A stretch of DNA of 64,000 nucleotides from Datisca glomerata (lineage: Eukaryota > Streptophyta > Magnoliopsida > Cucurbitales > Datiscaceae), in the NCBI GenBank assembly GCA_003255025.1, contig QANY01005488.1, positions 124,001-188,000 of the forward strand, given 5' to 3'. Below the pieces are notes generated by a model that worked only from the letters and a program-made list of their open reading frames with translations, was not told the DNA's origin and searched no databases. Positions 11,977-22,549 of the stretch are shown here, in pieces (position 1 is the first letter of the stretch; every line of letters starts with the position of its first letter). The translations under genes were made by a program, and so were the position numbers.

Positions 11977-13280
11977 AGCAAATGTCCCACCTGGACGACA
12001 TTCCTTCGACTCCAGGGAAGTTCAAGATGGAAAAATCTCCTCACATTCACAGACTTCGGTGGCATTCCTCGTTAGCTAAGCTCACATTCTGGTCCTTCGT
12101 CTTCCTAGGTTTGATTTTGATGTTCTTCTTCCAATCGCCGTCGTCGTCACCTATACCGTCCGATCCTTCACGCCGCTCTCTACGGACCTACAACTGGGGC
12201 GGACCCGCTTGGGAAAAACGTATCCGCTCCTCGGCTCGAATCCGGTCTCGTAATGGGATCTCCGTGCTCGTCACCGGGGCAGCCGGGTTTGTCGGAACCC
12301 ATGTTTCGACGGCGCTTAAGCGCCGCGGAGATGGCGTGATTGGCCTTGACAACTTCAACGACTATTATGACCCATCGCTCAAACGTGCCCGGCAGGCATT
12401 GCTGCAGCGCACCGGAGTGTTCATCGTGGAGGGAGATATAAACGATTCAGCATTATTGAGGAAGCTATTCGAGGTTGTGCCGTTCACCCACGTGATGCAT
12501 TTAGCTGCTCAAGCTGGTGTGAGGTATGCCATGGAAAATCCTAGCTCTTATGTGCATAGCAACATAGCAGGGCTTGTTGGTCTATTGGAAGTATGTAAAT
12601 CTGCTAATCCACAGCCTGCGATTGTGTGGGCATCGTCTAGTTCGGTTTATGGACTTAATACTAAGGTACCCTTTTCAGAAAGAGACCGGACTGACCAGCC
12701 TGCTAGCCTATATGCTGCTACTAAGAAGGCTGGTGAAGAAATTGCACACACTTATAATCACATATATGGACTTTCGCTTACTGGGTTGAGGTTTTTCACT
12801 GTATATGGACCGTGGGGAAGGCCGGATATGGCTTATTTCTTCTTCACAAAGGATATTTTGAAGGGGAAGACAATTCCAATCTTTGAAGCTCCTAATCATG
12901 GCACAGTTGCCCGTGATTTCACTTACATTGATGATATTGTGAAGGGTTGTTTGGCAGCATTGGACACTGCTGAAAAGAGCACTGGCAGCGGTGGGAAGAA
13001 GAAGAAGCCAGCTCAATTGCGGGTTTTCAATCTGGGGAATACTTCCCCGGCCCCAGTAGCAGATCTTGTTTTCATTTTGGAAAGGCTTTTGAAGGTGAAG
13101 GCCAAAAGAAACATAATGAAGTTACCTAGAAATGGGGATGTCCAATTCACTCATGCTAATATCAGCTTGGCTCAGCGGGAGCTTGGGTATAAGCCAACAA
13201 CCGATCTGCAGACAGGGTTGAAGAAATTCGTCCGATGGTATTTCAATTACTATAATGTAGGTAAGAAGGCTGCTGGATAA
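11964..13280 (+). CDS. GAE: UDP-glucuronate 4-epimerase (intronless)
   Basis: Converts UDP-glucuronate to UDP-galacturonate, the precursor of pectin galacturonan, as a type II membrane protein of the Golgi (established for the GAE family). The 438-residue frame starts MSQLKQMSHLDDIPSTPGKF, typical of plant GAE proteins. One hydrophobic membrane anchor lies at residues 37-56. The Rossmann nucleotide-binding motif GAAGFVG is at 105-111, the SSSS of the active-site Ser/Thr region near 224-227, and the catalytic YAATK with Tyr250 and Lys254. Length and the single-exon structure fit the family, and no lesion was found. The frame is open back to 11,904 without an ATG. I chose 11,964 because the N-terminal residues are family-like; 11,982 (432 residues) is the alternative and would avoid the overlapping upstream ORF. 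The nearest relatives appear to be the GAE2/3/4-type proteins; which paralogue cannot be decided here. Confidence 0.97.
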   Translation: MSQLKQMSHLDDIPSTPGKFKMEKSPHIHRLRWHSSLAKLTFWSFVFLGLILMFFFQSPSSSPIPSDPSRRSLRTYNWGGPAWEKRIRSSARIRSRNGISVLVTGAAGFVGTHVSTALKRRGDGVIGLDNFNDYYDPSLKRARQALLQRTGVFIVEGDINDSALLRKLFEVVPFTHVMHLAAQAGVRYAMENPSSYVHSNIAGLVGLLEVCKSANPQPAIVWASSSSVYGLNTKVPFSERDRTDQPASLYAATKKAGEEIAHTYNHIYGLSLTGLRFFTVYGPWGRPDMAYFFFTKDILKGKTIPIFEAPNHGTVARDFTYIDDIVKGCLAALDTAEKSTGSGGKKKKPAQLRVFNLGNTSPAPVADLVFILERLLKVKAKRNIMKLPRNGDVQFTHANISLAQRELGYKPTTDLQTGLKKFVRWYFNYYNVGKKAAG

Positions 13281-14835
13281 CAAGATTGTTCTTTCTGGCT
13301 GCTTGGATAGCTAATCTATATATTACGTTCATTATGATGATTCATATGATTTGTTTCAACATATCATGTTCTTTCTTCATTGCACAATTTATTATCTTTC
13401 ACTTTATTTAATGATGATATATACAAAGGAGGAAACTTTTTCCCCTCACTCTCCCTGGAATAAAGGAGTTTTGCTGTTTGTGGACATTGTTTGCATAAGA
13501 ACTCTCAATCTGTTTCAAAAGAAGTCCAAAGACATCTTTCTTCCTTTCCTTCTTTTTGGGTGGTGAAAATTGAATGTAATTGATGTAGTTTAAGCATTTT
13601 GTATAATTCATGACTGATAGAGCAACTGCTGATGGATTTGTGGACATGTATCATTTCTATGCAATTCAATAAAATAACACACAGCAGTTTGGCTCCCTCT
13701 TCTTCTGCTACTAGATGAGTTATATTATATATTACTTCTACTTGATGACTGATTTTGTTGTCATAGAAATGCATTCTGAATCCGAGGTCTTCATCGAGTT
13801 ATGAATTACATAGCGTCGTTGCAGGGTTATGCGGTCTACGTTTAACGCAGGAAAAAACTATTATGAGAACCTTGTAATGAGGAAAAAGCTTTTTTCTACT
13901 GTTGGAACTCTATCTAAGATACTTTGGCGAGGAGTTAGCTGAGAAGTAGTTTCATAAAAATAAAATGATTATTTGGAGATAAACCCTTAACTACAAAAAG
14001 GGTTGCTTTCCTTTCTGTTGTGGGAAGTGCTGGAACTGTAGTTGTGAGAAGTCTCTAAAGGAATTACCATATGATATTGTAGATTTGAAGGTTGAGTTAG
14101 GTTTAAAGGCTTGAAGGAGAGGATGGAAGGTAGTATGTATAGGTCATACCTAGAAGACTTCTAGAACTTGAGCGTGGTTTTAGAGATTTAAAAAGTTCGT
14201 TTTTTTAATTTAATCTTTTTAATTTTTTTAGGTGGAAGGATAAGACTTGAGATTTAAAGATCTGTTCAAAGGTTATTTTAGTACCAACCACTTTGAAAGG
14301 AGGATGAGAAGGGATTTTTATCAATTGATTGTCTTTCAACCAGGATTTTCTTCAGTAACTTGAAATAAAATCTCTCTCTATATATGAAACCTTGTAAGGT
14401 AGTTAAATCGAATTTAAGAAAGAAGAGACTAGATTTTATTTCTCTTTCTTCTCTAAGAAAGAAGAAATTAGGCTTTAAAAATAAGTAATGAGAAGGGATT
14501 TTGATGTCCATCTTCCTATTTCCAAACAGATCTAAAAGTTAGCTTAAATTTTAAAGAAATTAAAATTCAAAGTCAATTTAACTAATGACATTTTTTTAAT
14601 TTACATAAATGTACAAGTTTTTATGACATCAGATTTTCCATCATTAATTTAATTATATATTTATATATACCCTGTAAGTAGTTTTTAAATTTTATGGTGG
14701 ATGATTATATTTAAGGAATGTGTTTTAAATGAATATATTTTTTGGTACTTTAAAATTTAGAAAACACACTATCTGTTTTTATTATAGAAAATTAGTTATA
14801 AAATGGGGAGAACTATATGAATGACTGGTTTATAA
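13281..14835. other. 3' flank of the epimerase gene; no further gene seen
   Basis: AT-rich, with several open stretches that carry no family motif. A plausible polyadenylation signal (AATAAA at 13,668-13,673) lies about 390 bp after the stop codon. The region 14,278-14,520 contains repeated AGAAGGGATTTT and CTTTCTTCTCTAAGAAAG words, weakly self-complementary, but no element could be defined. Confidence 0.5.
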
Positions 14836-14885
14836 GAGGAAGTTAAGTAAATGGTTAGAAAATTGAAAATTAGCAAAAATGGCCA
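14836..14885. repeat. Left arm of a small inverted-repeat element interrupted by the gypsy insertion
   Basis: GAAGTTAAGTAAATGG followed by TAGCAAAAATGGCC near 14,836-14,885 is the reverse complement, with gaps, of GGCTATTTTTGCAA...CCATTTACTTAACTTC at about 43,047-43,100. Removing the gypsy element would bring the two arms to within about 100 bp, like a MITE or small MULE derivative. The outer target duplication is not clear. Confidence 0.5.
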
Positions 14886-15637
14886 TGAACAGGTAAAATA
14901 TATCCACTACCGTAAATAAACATGAAGGATCAGTGCTTCAAGAATGAGAGTCAACACCTCAAGACGGGGATCAGCACCTCAAGAACAGGAAGGAGCATCA
15001 GAACAGAAAAGAGCATCAGAACAGAAAAGAGCGTCAGAATGAGAAAATGTGACTAGTTAGCGGGAACTAGTCACATTTTCAAGAACGAGAACCTAAGATA
15101 CAGAGAACTACCCTGAACGGGCAAAGAATTCACTGAACTGCGTAGGAACGAGAAGGGAATGACCAGACGAAGAACGGGAACGGATGAAAGGGATCTAGAA
15201 TGATAATCACGTGGCAGTGATTGATTAGGTGACTGAGTTACTCAGACGAGACAGGCTGGCAAGCCACCTAGTGGATGCGACTGATTAGCTTGAACCTCAA
15301 GAAATCACCAAGTGGTTATGATTGGTTGACGGCTGAATAAGACAAATGAAATGACAAACAAGGAAAGGAAAGGGGGAGGATAATCATTCTCCTCCTTTTT
15401 ATTATTATTCTAATCAATTCATGTAAATTAAGAAGTTTATATAATGCTAGTGTATTAAGTGAAACTCATGCATTCAATACAACAAAAACAAATACAACTT
15501 AGAACATTTACTCCTTACATTCTCTTGTTCTTAAACTCTCTATCTCTCTCTGTGTCTCTCTCATTAATACTCATATAAATCAACCCTTATCAATACTTTT
15601 CCCTTTGATCCCTAATTAGTGAAAAACATCCTATATA
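14886..15637 (+). repeat. 5' LTR of plus-strand gypsy element (752 bp)
   Basis: Begins TGAACAGG and ends about CATCCTATATA, where the 3' LTR ends TCCTTTACA. The U3 part has short repeats based on CAGCACCTCAAGAA and GAGCATCAGAA (14,925-15,040), also present in the 3' LTR. A perfect 16-bp-arm hairpin sits at 15,043-15,080. The end is followed by the conserved TTTTGGTACTTTCATTGAG primer-binding-site region. Confidence 0.85.
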
Positions 15638-15699
15638 TTTTGGTACTTTCATTGAGAATTGAGAGAAAATCTTAAGAGACCCACCCTACAAGACCATAA

Positions 15700-17320
15700 A
15701 CATGCAAGGACCAGATCCAATGCAACCCTAAAAGAAGGCAAGGAAACCAAAAATGGAGATGACCACGTAGATCAACCAACTCCACCGACGGAGATGCTGC
15801 AGACGATCCTGAACCGGATGCACTAGATGGAACAGAGGAACACTGAAGCAATACATAACTCATGGCAGAATGTGCAACATCATATCAACACACTACAATA
15901 GGAACTTGCAAAAATGCGAGCAGAGGTCAGTCAATGGGTGAATGATGACAGACGGGAAATAACCATGAACAAGAAGCCAACTTTGGAAGCAACCATCGAG
16001 ATGAAAGATAAGGAGACCACGAGAACAGTAGAAATGTACGATGAGAAGAGGAAGTCCAGTCACAGAACCTCACAAAGGAGGCTATAGGAGAGGCTCGACA
16101 TTCCCGAGTCATGTCAAAGGAAGCGATAGAAGAACTATTGGAACAAAAAATGATGGAAATGAGGAATCTCGGGAGTACGGGAAAAACTGACCTCGAATCT
16201 CTTATCCGGACACCATTAAGCTCAGAAGTCTTAGCGGCGCCCGTACCCATAAACTTCGTTGCTCCCAGATTCAAATGCTATGAAGGAAAAATTGATTTTG
16301 TAGACCATCTTCGATGATTTAGACAAGACATGGCGTTGTACTAACATGATGACAAGTTGATGTGCATAATGTTCCCCACTAGCCTAGATGGGATGACTTT
16401 AAAGTGGTATCACTCCTTGTCGATGCACTCGATCGTAAGCTTCACTATTATGTCCTCTATTTTCATAGAGCAATACTCTAGTTACCGTACGGTCGTGGAA
16501 GACTCGAAACACCTGATGACAATCTCTACCAAGGAATCGGAGTCCCTGCGGGAGTACATTCATGGCTACAAAGACGAGATGGTCAAAGTCGAGAACTACG
16601 ATGATTGTTTCGCCATATTGGCCTTTCAACATGGTCTGGACTCAGAGTCACCCTTTTTTAGGATCTGTTCAAGGTGAAACCCTATTCTATGGTGGAAGTT
16701 TTTCAACGGGCACAAGCCTACATTACCCTAGAGGAAGAAAAGAGGAGTATGTAGAGTATGGTTGAACGAAAAAAAGAGGAATCCCAGAAAGAAGTGTAAG
16801 AACTGAGGAGGAAGCATGGAGAAACAAAAAGAGCAGATGATAGGAAAGTTCAATAAGAAAGGAACACGTACCAGAGGTGGGATCTTGATAGATTCCACCC
16901 GAGGGATAAAGTCTACATGTTGTTGACCATTCTGGTCAACCAAATACTGGAGATAATTAAAGACAAACCTTGGCTGAAAAGACCGGCCCCACTCACCAAA
17001 GAACCTAGCTACAAGGATAAAGATAAATATTGCTCTTACCACAAGAGCAACGGCATTACATGCGAGACTGTTTCCAGCTCAAAGGCTATATTGAGTTGTT
17101 GATAAAAAGGGGTACCTTAGCCAATTTGTGAAAAAGTATGAACATAAACATGAAAATGAGAAAGATAGTCGAGAATAAGACAAGAGGGAAAAATGGAAGT
17201 AGCCCCTCCGCATCGTTGACACGGTTATAGCATTAACTGAAAAATAGGGGATGACAAGAAAGGAAAGGAAGATATACTACAAGCGGCCAATGTAAAAGAC
17301 ATTAGCAAAAGCCCTCAAGC
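15700..17320 (+). pseudogene. gag region, plus-strand gypsy
   Basis: Colinear with the gag of the minus-strand copy: EELLEQKMMEMRNLGSTGKTDLESL and NFVAPRFKCYEGKIDFVDHLR at 16,111-16,317, MTLKWYHSL...YRTVVEDSKHLMTISTKESESLREYIHGYKDEM at 16,357-16,677, then IKDKPWLKRPAPLTKEPSYKDKDKYCSYHKSN at 16,917-17,050. Stops and frameshifts divide it, including a lost base near 17,053. 16,933-17,919 (end of gag through protease) is the part duplicated inside the MULE at 25,952-26,940. Confidence 0.88.
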
Positions 17321-17339
17321 AGTAGCGGGGATTTTTTAC

Positions 17340-17740
17340 TAGTGTTTAACGAATCTGATCTGGAACACGACGCACACCACAATGATGCCCTCGCCATTTC
17401 AATACAAGTTAACAACTACTTGTTGAGGAATATCTTGGTGGATGATGGGAGCGTATTAAACATCTTGTGCCGAGCGACCGTGGAAAAAAGTCCGTGAGAG
17501 ACCAGAAGTTGCAAGGCACCTCGCAGCCATTGATTGGCTTCAACAGAGCCATCAGCTACTCAGAAGGAACTCTGACTCTCTTGGTACACATGGAACCTTT
17601 CAACCATATGACTGAATTCATGGTGCTGGGCATGACATCCCCGTACAATGCGATCTTGTGAAGGACCTTGCTCGATAAGATGAAGGCTATGCCCTTAACC
17701 TTCTACCGAGTGTTGAACTACCCGTCACCAGAGGGAGTAA
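17340..17740 (+). pseudogene. Aspartic protease region, plus-strand gypsy
   Basis: The frame through 17,400-17,470 reads QVNNYLLRNILVDDGSVLNIL, which carries the retroviral-type protease active site (Asp-Gly-Ser after Val-Asp). The frame then shifts, and 17,467-17,661 gives KLQGTSQPLIGFNRAISYSEGTLTL, the next conserved block. The frameshift between the two is shared with the captured copy at 26,460-26,730. A stop (TGA) replaces Gly at about 17,659; the captured copy still has a Gly codon there. Confidence 0.85.
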
Positions 17741-17899
17741 AGACGATAAGAGGTAATCAGGCTGCGGCTCGTATCTGTTCAGTGACCGCATTGGAATCTG
17801 TTAAGAAAAAGGCTACGGATAAGTCTGAAGGAAAAAGACCCGCAGACTTATAGCAATCACAAGAGAATGGGAAAGACGATCCAAGGTACGAGGCATGAG

Positions 17900-19270
17900 A
17901 GGAAATGGAGACCATATGTTTAGAAGAAGGGACCCGGAAACTGAAAAACATTGGATCTCGTCTCGAGGAAAGCAAGAAAAGGAAGTTGATAGAATTTCTA
18001 AAAGAAAATAGAGATGTATTTGCAACGACGACACATGAGATGCCCGACATTCCAGAAGAGATCATCTGCAATAGATTGAGCATGGATCCCGCTATGAAAC
18101 CTGTGAAACAAAGGAAGAGAAGCTTCACCCCTTAACGAGATCAAGCGATCAAAGAGGTAGTTGAGAAACTCTTGGCGGTGGATTTCATCAAAGAGGTAAA
18201 CTACCTCGAATGGCTAGCTAATATGGTAATGGTGCGGAAGAAGAATGAGAAGTGGAGGATCTGCGTGAATTTCACTGACCTAAACAAGGCATGCTCTAAA
18301 GACGATTACCCACTACCAAGGATAGATCAAATGGTAGACGCCACTTCAAGGCATGAACTGCTCAGCTTCATGGATGCGTACTCAAATTACAATCAGGTGA
18401 AAATGTTCCAATCTGATCCGGAAAGAACTTCTTTCATTACTGAGTACAATGTCTATTGTTACAAAGTCATACTCTTTGGTTTAAAGAATGCGGGTGTAAC
18501 TTATCAAAGGCTGGTGAAGAAGGTCTTCCATGAGCAGATAAGGAGGAATGTATAAGTCTATGTTGATAACATGTTGGTCAAAAGTAAGAAGCGGAAAGAC
18601 CATATTCAAGACTTGAAGAAGCCTTTTATTTTCTAAGGAGAAATTTCATAAAGCTGAACCCAGAGAAGTGCACTTTTGAAGTAGCGGCGAGAAAGTTTCT
18701 TGGGCACCTACTAACAAAGGGGAATCGAAGTAAACCCAAACCAGGTAAAGGTAATCACAGAAATTCAAAGGTTAATGGGAATATTAACTGCTCTAAAAAG
18801 TTCATCTCCAGGTCAACGGATCGATGCAAGCCTTTCTTCGAGAGGTTGTGGAAATATTTCGTGAGCGACTGGTATGAAGAGTGTGAATAAGTCTTTGCCA
18901 AGATTAAGGAATACCTAACAACTCCTCATTTGTTATACGTAGCCATCTCAACGGGGGCAGCCAGCGCAATACTCATCTAAGAAGAGGAAAAAATAGAAAC
19001 TTGTAAAAGTCTTGTAGCGGCAGAAACGAGATATAAACAGATGGAGAAAGTAGTACTAGCCATTGTAACTGCAGCGCGGAAGTTAAGGTCTTACTTCCAG
19101 GCCCATAGCATCAAGATGTTAACAGGTTCGCTCGTTAAAAGCCTTCTGCACTCAACGAAGGCAAGCGGGAAAATAACAAAGTGATCAATTGAGTTGAGCC
19201 AGTACGAAATCAGTTACGAACCCTAAACTTCAATAAAGGGGCAAATATTCCTGGCAGAATTCACTGAAAG
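17900..19270 (+). pseudogene. Reverse transcriptase-RNase H region, plus-strand gypsy
   Basis: Contains VKQRKRSFTP at 18,105-18,135 and, in 18,172-18,555, KKNEKWRICVNFTDLNKA, then FMDAYSNYNQVKMFQSD and LFGLKNAGVTYQRL. The catalytic palm motif at about 18,556-18,570 reads YVDN instead of YxDD, so the second active-site aspartate is lost. KCTFEVAARKFLGHLL follows near 18,670, and RNase H blocks (ETRYKQMEKVVLAIV, KLRSYFQAHSIKML) lie at 19,020-19,120. Many stops. Confidence 0.9.
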
Positions 19271-19289
19271 GAAAGTTGAAAAGGAACCC

Positions 19290-19790
19290 CGTCATATAGA
19301 GGAAGAAAGAACATGGAGACACTTTGTTGATGATGCATCAAATAATAGGGGAGCGGAGCAGGAGTAATAATACAAACACCCTTCGGGAAAACATTGGAGC
19401 ACTCTTTCTCCCTCGGATTCAATGCTTCAAATAATGAAGCACAATATGAAGCACTCATCGTGAGAGTATCTTTGTTGTGGGAATATAAGGTAACTTATGT
19501 AAAAATATTTTATGATTCTATGCTAATTGTGAAACAGGTCATGGGGGAATACATAACCAAAGAGGAACGAATGATGAACTACTTACAATGAGCAAAAGAT
19601 CTCCTTGGCACGCTAAAAATTATGAGATCCAACAGATCTCGAGAACAGACAACGGGCACGCAGATGCATCGATGAATCTTGGATCTTCATTATGCTTCCC
19701 TTATAAAAGGAATGTCCCCGAGGAAATTTTGAAGGAGCCAAGCATCTCGCTCGGGTGGAATAGCGTGACTGATGTATAAGTTGAATGGGA
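19290..19790 (+). pseudogene. Archaeal-type RNase H, plus-strand gypsy
   Basis: 19,394-19,591 reads EHSFSLGFNASNNEAQYEALIV, then KIFYDSMLIVKQVMGEYI, the signature of the extra RNase H of Tat elements. After a frameshift at 19,590, QQISRTDNGHADASMNLGSSL continues the C-terminal N-x-AD block. The initial D is in another frame near 19,330. It lies between the RT-RNase H and the integrase exactly as in the minus-strand copy. Confidence 0.85.
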
Positions 19791-20990
19791 GCCCAATTGG
19801 TAGGATGACATTATCTGATTCCTTGAAGAAGGAACGCTTCCTAAAGACAAACTACTTGCCAAGAAGGTGAAACAAAGGGGTGCCATGTACACGATGATTA
19901 ATGGGGGTATTATATAAGAAAATGTTTGCATGAACGTACTTGAAGTGTCTAGGGAAAAGGAGGCCCAATATGTGTTAGCGAAAATTCATGAGGGCATATA
20001 CGGAAACCATATTGGGGGCAGATCACTAACCCATAAAGTCATGAATGAAGGATACTACTAGCCCCGAATGCATTAGGATTCAAAACAGTATGCGAAACGG
20101 TGCGACAAGTGTCAGCGCTTCACGTGCGTAGCAAAAATGGCTCCATGAGAACTCAAAATCGTGGCTTGTTCTTGGCCGTTCATGCAGTGAGCCCTGGACA
20201 TTGTTGGGCTACTCCTTATGGCACTTGCCTAGAAGCATTTTTATTGGTAGCAACAGATTATTTTACTAAGTAGATCGAGGCTGAAGCCTTTACCAAAATT
20301 CGAGAGGAAGAAATAAATGATTCTTATGGAAAACTTGGTGTGGAGTTATGAGATCCCCAAGATCTTGATAACTGACAATGGACTTCAGTTCACTGGAAAC
20401 TTAGTAAGAACATTTTGTGAAGATCTGAAAATCATAAACCACTACTCCACAGGGTAACGTGCAAGCATAAAGATAAAACCAAGTCATACTTGATAACCTT
20501 AAGAAACGGCTGGAGTCCGCTAAAGAGAAATGGGTGGAAGAGATGACTGTAGTTTTTTGGGCAAACAGAACAATTCTAGAGAAACGACGGGTAAAATGTC
20601 GTACGCGCTAGCATACAGAGCAAAAGTAGTCATTCCCGTGGAAATTGGAAGCCTCACCATCAGATCCGAGTTAAATGAACAACAGAACGAATAACTCCTA
20701 AGAAACGGTCTTGGTGAACTAGAGGGAAGACGAGAAGCAAAGAAATCCTATGTTGAAATCAAAATGGCTCATTACAATCAGAACAGTAGATCTTATTTCC
20801 AGAAGAAAGTAAGGAAGCAAGAATTTCAGACGAGAGATTTGGTCCTCAGAAAAATCTCCCAGACGGAAGGGAAGCTCGGGCCAACTTGGGAAGGACCATA
20901 TGTCATCAAAAAAATAGGAGGAAGCGGCTATTACCACTTAAAAATATGAGGAATGGAATTGTAGAAACCATGAAACGCGATTCATCTAAA
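19790..20990 (+). pseudogene. Integrase region, plus-strand gypsy
   Basis: The zinc-binding N-terminus is at about 19,960-20,115 (YVLAKIHEGIYGNHIGG, then CDKCQRF). The catalytic core is at about 20,190-20,440 (DIVG, ITDNGLQFTGN). The C-terminal domain at 20,764-20,949 (RKQEFQTRDLVLRKISQTEGKL, then WEGPYVIKKIGGSGYYHL) corresponds to the LGPTWEGPY-type end of gypsy integrases. Multiple stops make it non-functional. The nested copia begins 75 bp after this end. Confidence 0.88.
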
Positions 20991-21021
20991 GAAATATTTT
21001 GTGTAAAGAATGTAAAAACTC

Positions 21022-21026
21022 ATTAG
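21022..21026 (+). repeat. Target-site duplication of nested copia (ATTAG / ATTAT)
   Basis: ATTAG here and ATTAT at 38,034-38,038 flank the copia LTRs. The uninterrupted gypsy relative (minus strand, around 490) has CATTATAATGAACATTATTCCC at the matching place, so the two halves of the gypsy 3' region join across this site. One mismatch has accumulated. Confidence 0.75.
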
Positions 21027-22534
21027 TGCAAGGATTGGTCGGTTTTAAAAATTAAAGAAAATTAGATTTGAACCACGAACGGTTCGTGGACGGAATATCA
21101 AATTTTTTTATTTAATTTATGTAATCATATTAAATAATTTAAAACCAATTTTAGTTTGATCATGCACATACGATATTAAAACGAATAGATTAAGGAAAAA
21201 CAAATTTTCACCTTTACTCTGTATCGGAGAATTTCTGAACTGGTGGAACTCTCTCGAGCGCTCTTTGTGTGCTTCAAGCTTTAAGGTCAAAATCACGAAC
21301 TTGATCTTCCACGAACGATTTCTGAATTAGTCTACCAATAATTACCCGTTAATTTCAGAAGAATTTTACGTTAAAATTTGAGTGTGAGCTCTCAAAATGA
21401 TTGAAGAAGAAAAATCAAATATTCCCTTCTTTAGATTAATTTCGGCGGCTACTGTAGTGAGAGGAGAAACATTTTTCTCTTTTTGTGTGTTGATAACAAC
21501 AACTGTATCTAATACCCGTTATCTTTTTGCAATCAAGTTGCTATTAGATATTTACCAAAATGTAATTTTTAGTATTTAAAAATATACCCATATATTATAA
21601 AATTTTAAAAAATTCCTCTAATTATCTATTATTGCCGAAAATAGTATGATCTCCTAGAGAATTAGTTGTATCAAAATTCATCAATCCAATTGATAAATAT
21701 AATTGATCATTATCAATTAATTAATTAATTTATTTTATTTAACTAATTATCTAATAATAAATAATTAAGTCAATACAACAATTATACTTAACTAACTTAA
21801 GTGACATCATCTATCACATATAGGTCAGGAAATATGCTTTGGCACCAAAACACATTTTGGTCTAACTTAGTTCATTTTTCTATTCCTGTTTTCTGAGCTA
21901 TTTCTGAAACTGAATGGATCCACATGAACAAAGTTTAGGATTCAAATATCCGATTAAATTTATCTCCAAAATCCTGACATCGTGCGACTCTACTATAGGT
22001 CGATACCGAATCAACTCTCAATTCATGCGCGCTATTTGACATATCAAAGATTGTAACTAACCAAGTTAAACTATGTATTCACCTCAGGATTAAGGTAATT
22101 ACGAAAATACTCTTCTGGTGTAACAATTAGATTTAGAGCTAGATAAATAGTTTTGGGCTCTAAACTAATTTGTTACCATTCTATTCAACATGGTCATAAC
22201 ATGTCTAGGTTAATCATATGAGTCTCCACTCTTATGCCCCAAGATTGACATCCAACGGTTCAACCTAACAGTCGTAATCAGATTCGATTTCCCAGTTGAT
22301 CCTAAGACTGTGAATATCATTCTGAAGTATTTCAGAAGAGTTCATTTGGAGATGCTTCTATCTTCACTCTTCTTTCGTTGACAATAGTTTCAAGACGAGT
22401 AATTTATAAACACGCTTTAATTTAAAATAAAACTTTCAATTTATTCATAAAAACTTCAGTAATACAAATGTCTGATAAATAACTAAATACAAATAAATAG
22501 TTATTACACGCTACTTTATGGACATATTCCAACA
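21027..22534 (-). repeat. 3' LTR of nested copia (1,508 bp)
   Basis: Matches the right LTR along its length, but lacks about 390 bp that the right LTR has at roughly 37,135-37,530 (between ATTCATGCGCGCTA and TTTGACATATCAAA). A plus-strand ORF-like stretch at 21,397-21,579 lies within the LTR and has no recognised motif. Divergence between the two LTRs is several per cent by eye, so the insertion is not recent. Confidence 0.88.
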
Positions 22535-22549
22535 ATCTTCCGCTTGGAC
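22535..22549 (-). other. Polypurine tract of nested copia
   Basis: On the minus strand GTCCAAGCGGAAGAT lies immediately upstream of the LTR start TGTTGGA. A purine-rich run at this position primes plus-strand DNA synthesis in LTR retroelements and fixes the orientation. Confidence 0.75.

Noticed and set aside
12574..13016. Alternative-frame and antisense ORFs inside the epimerase
   Set aside because: Shadows of the strongly supported epimerase frame, with no motifs of their own.
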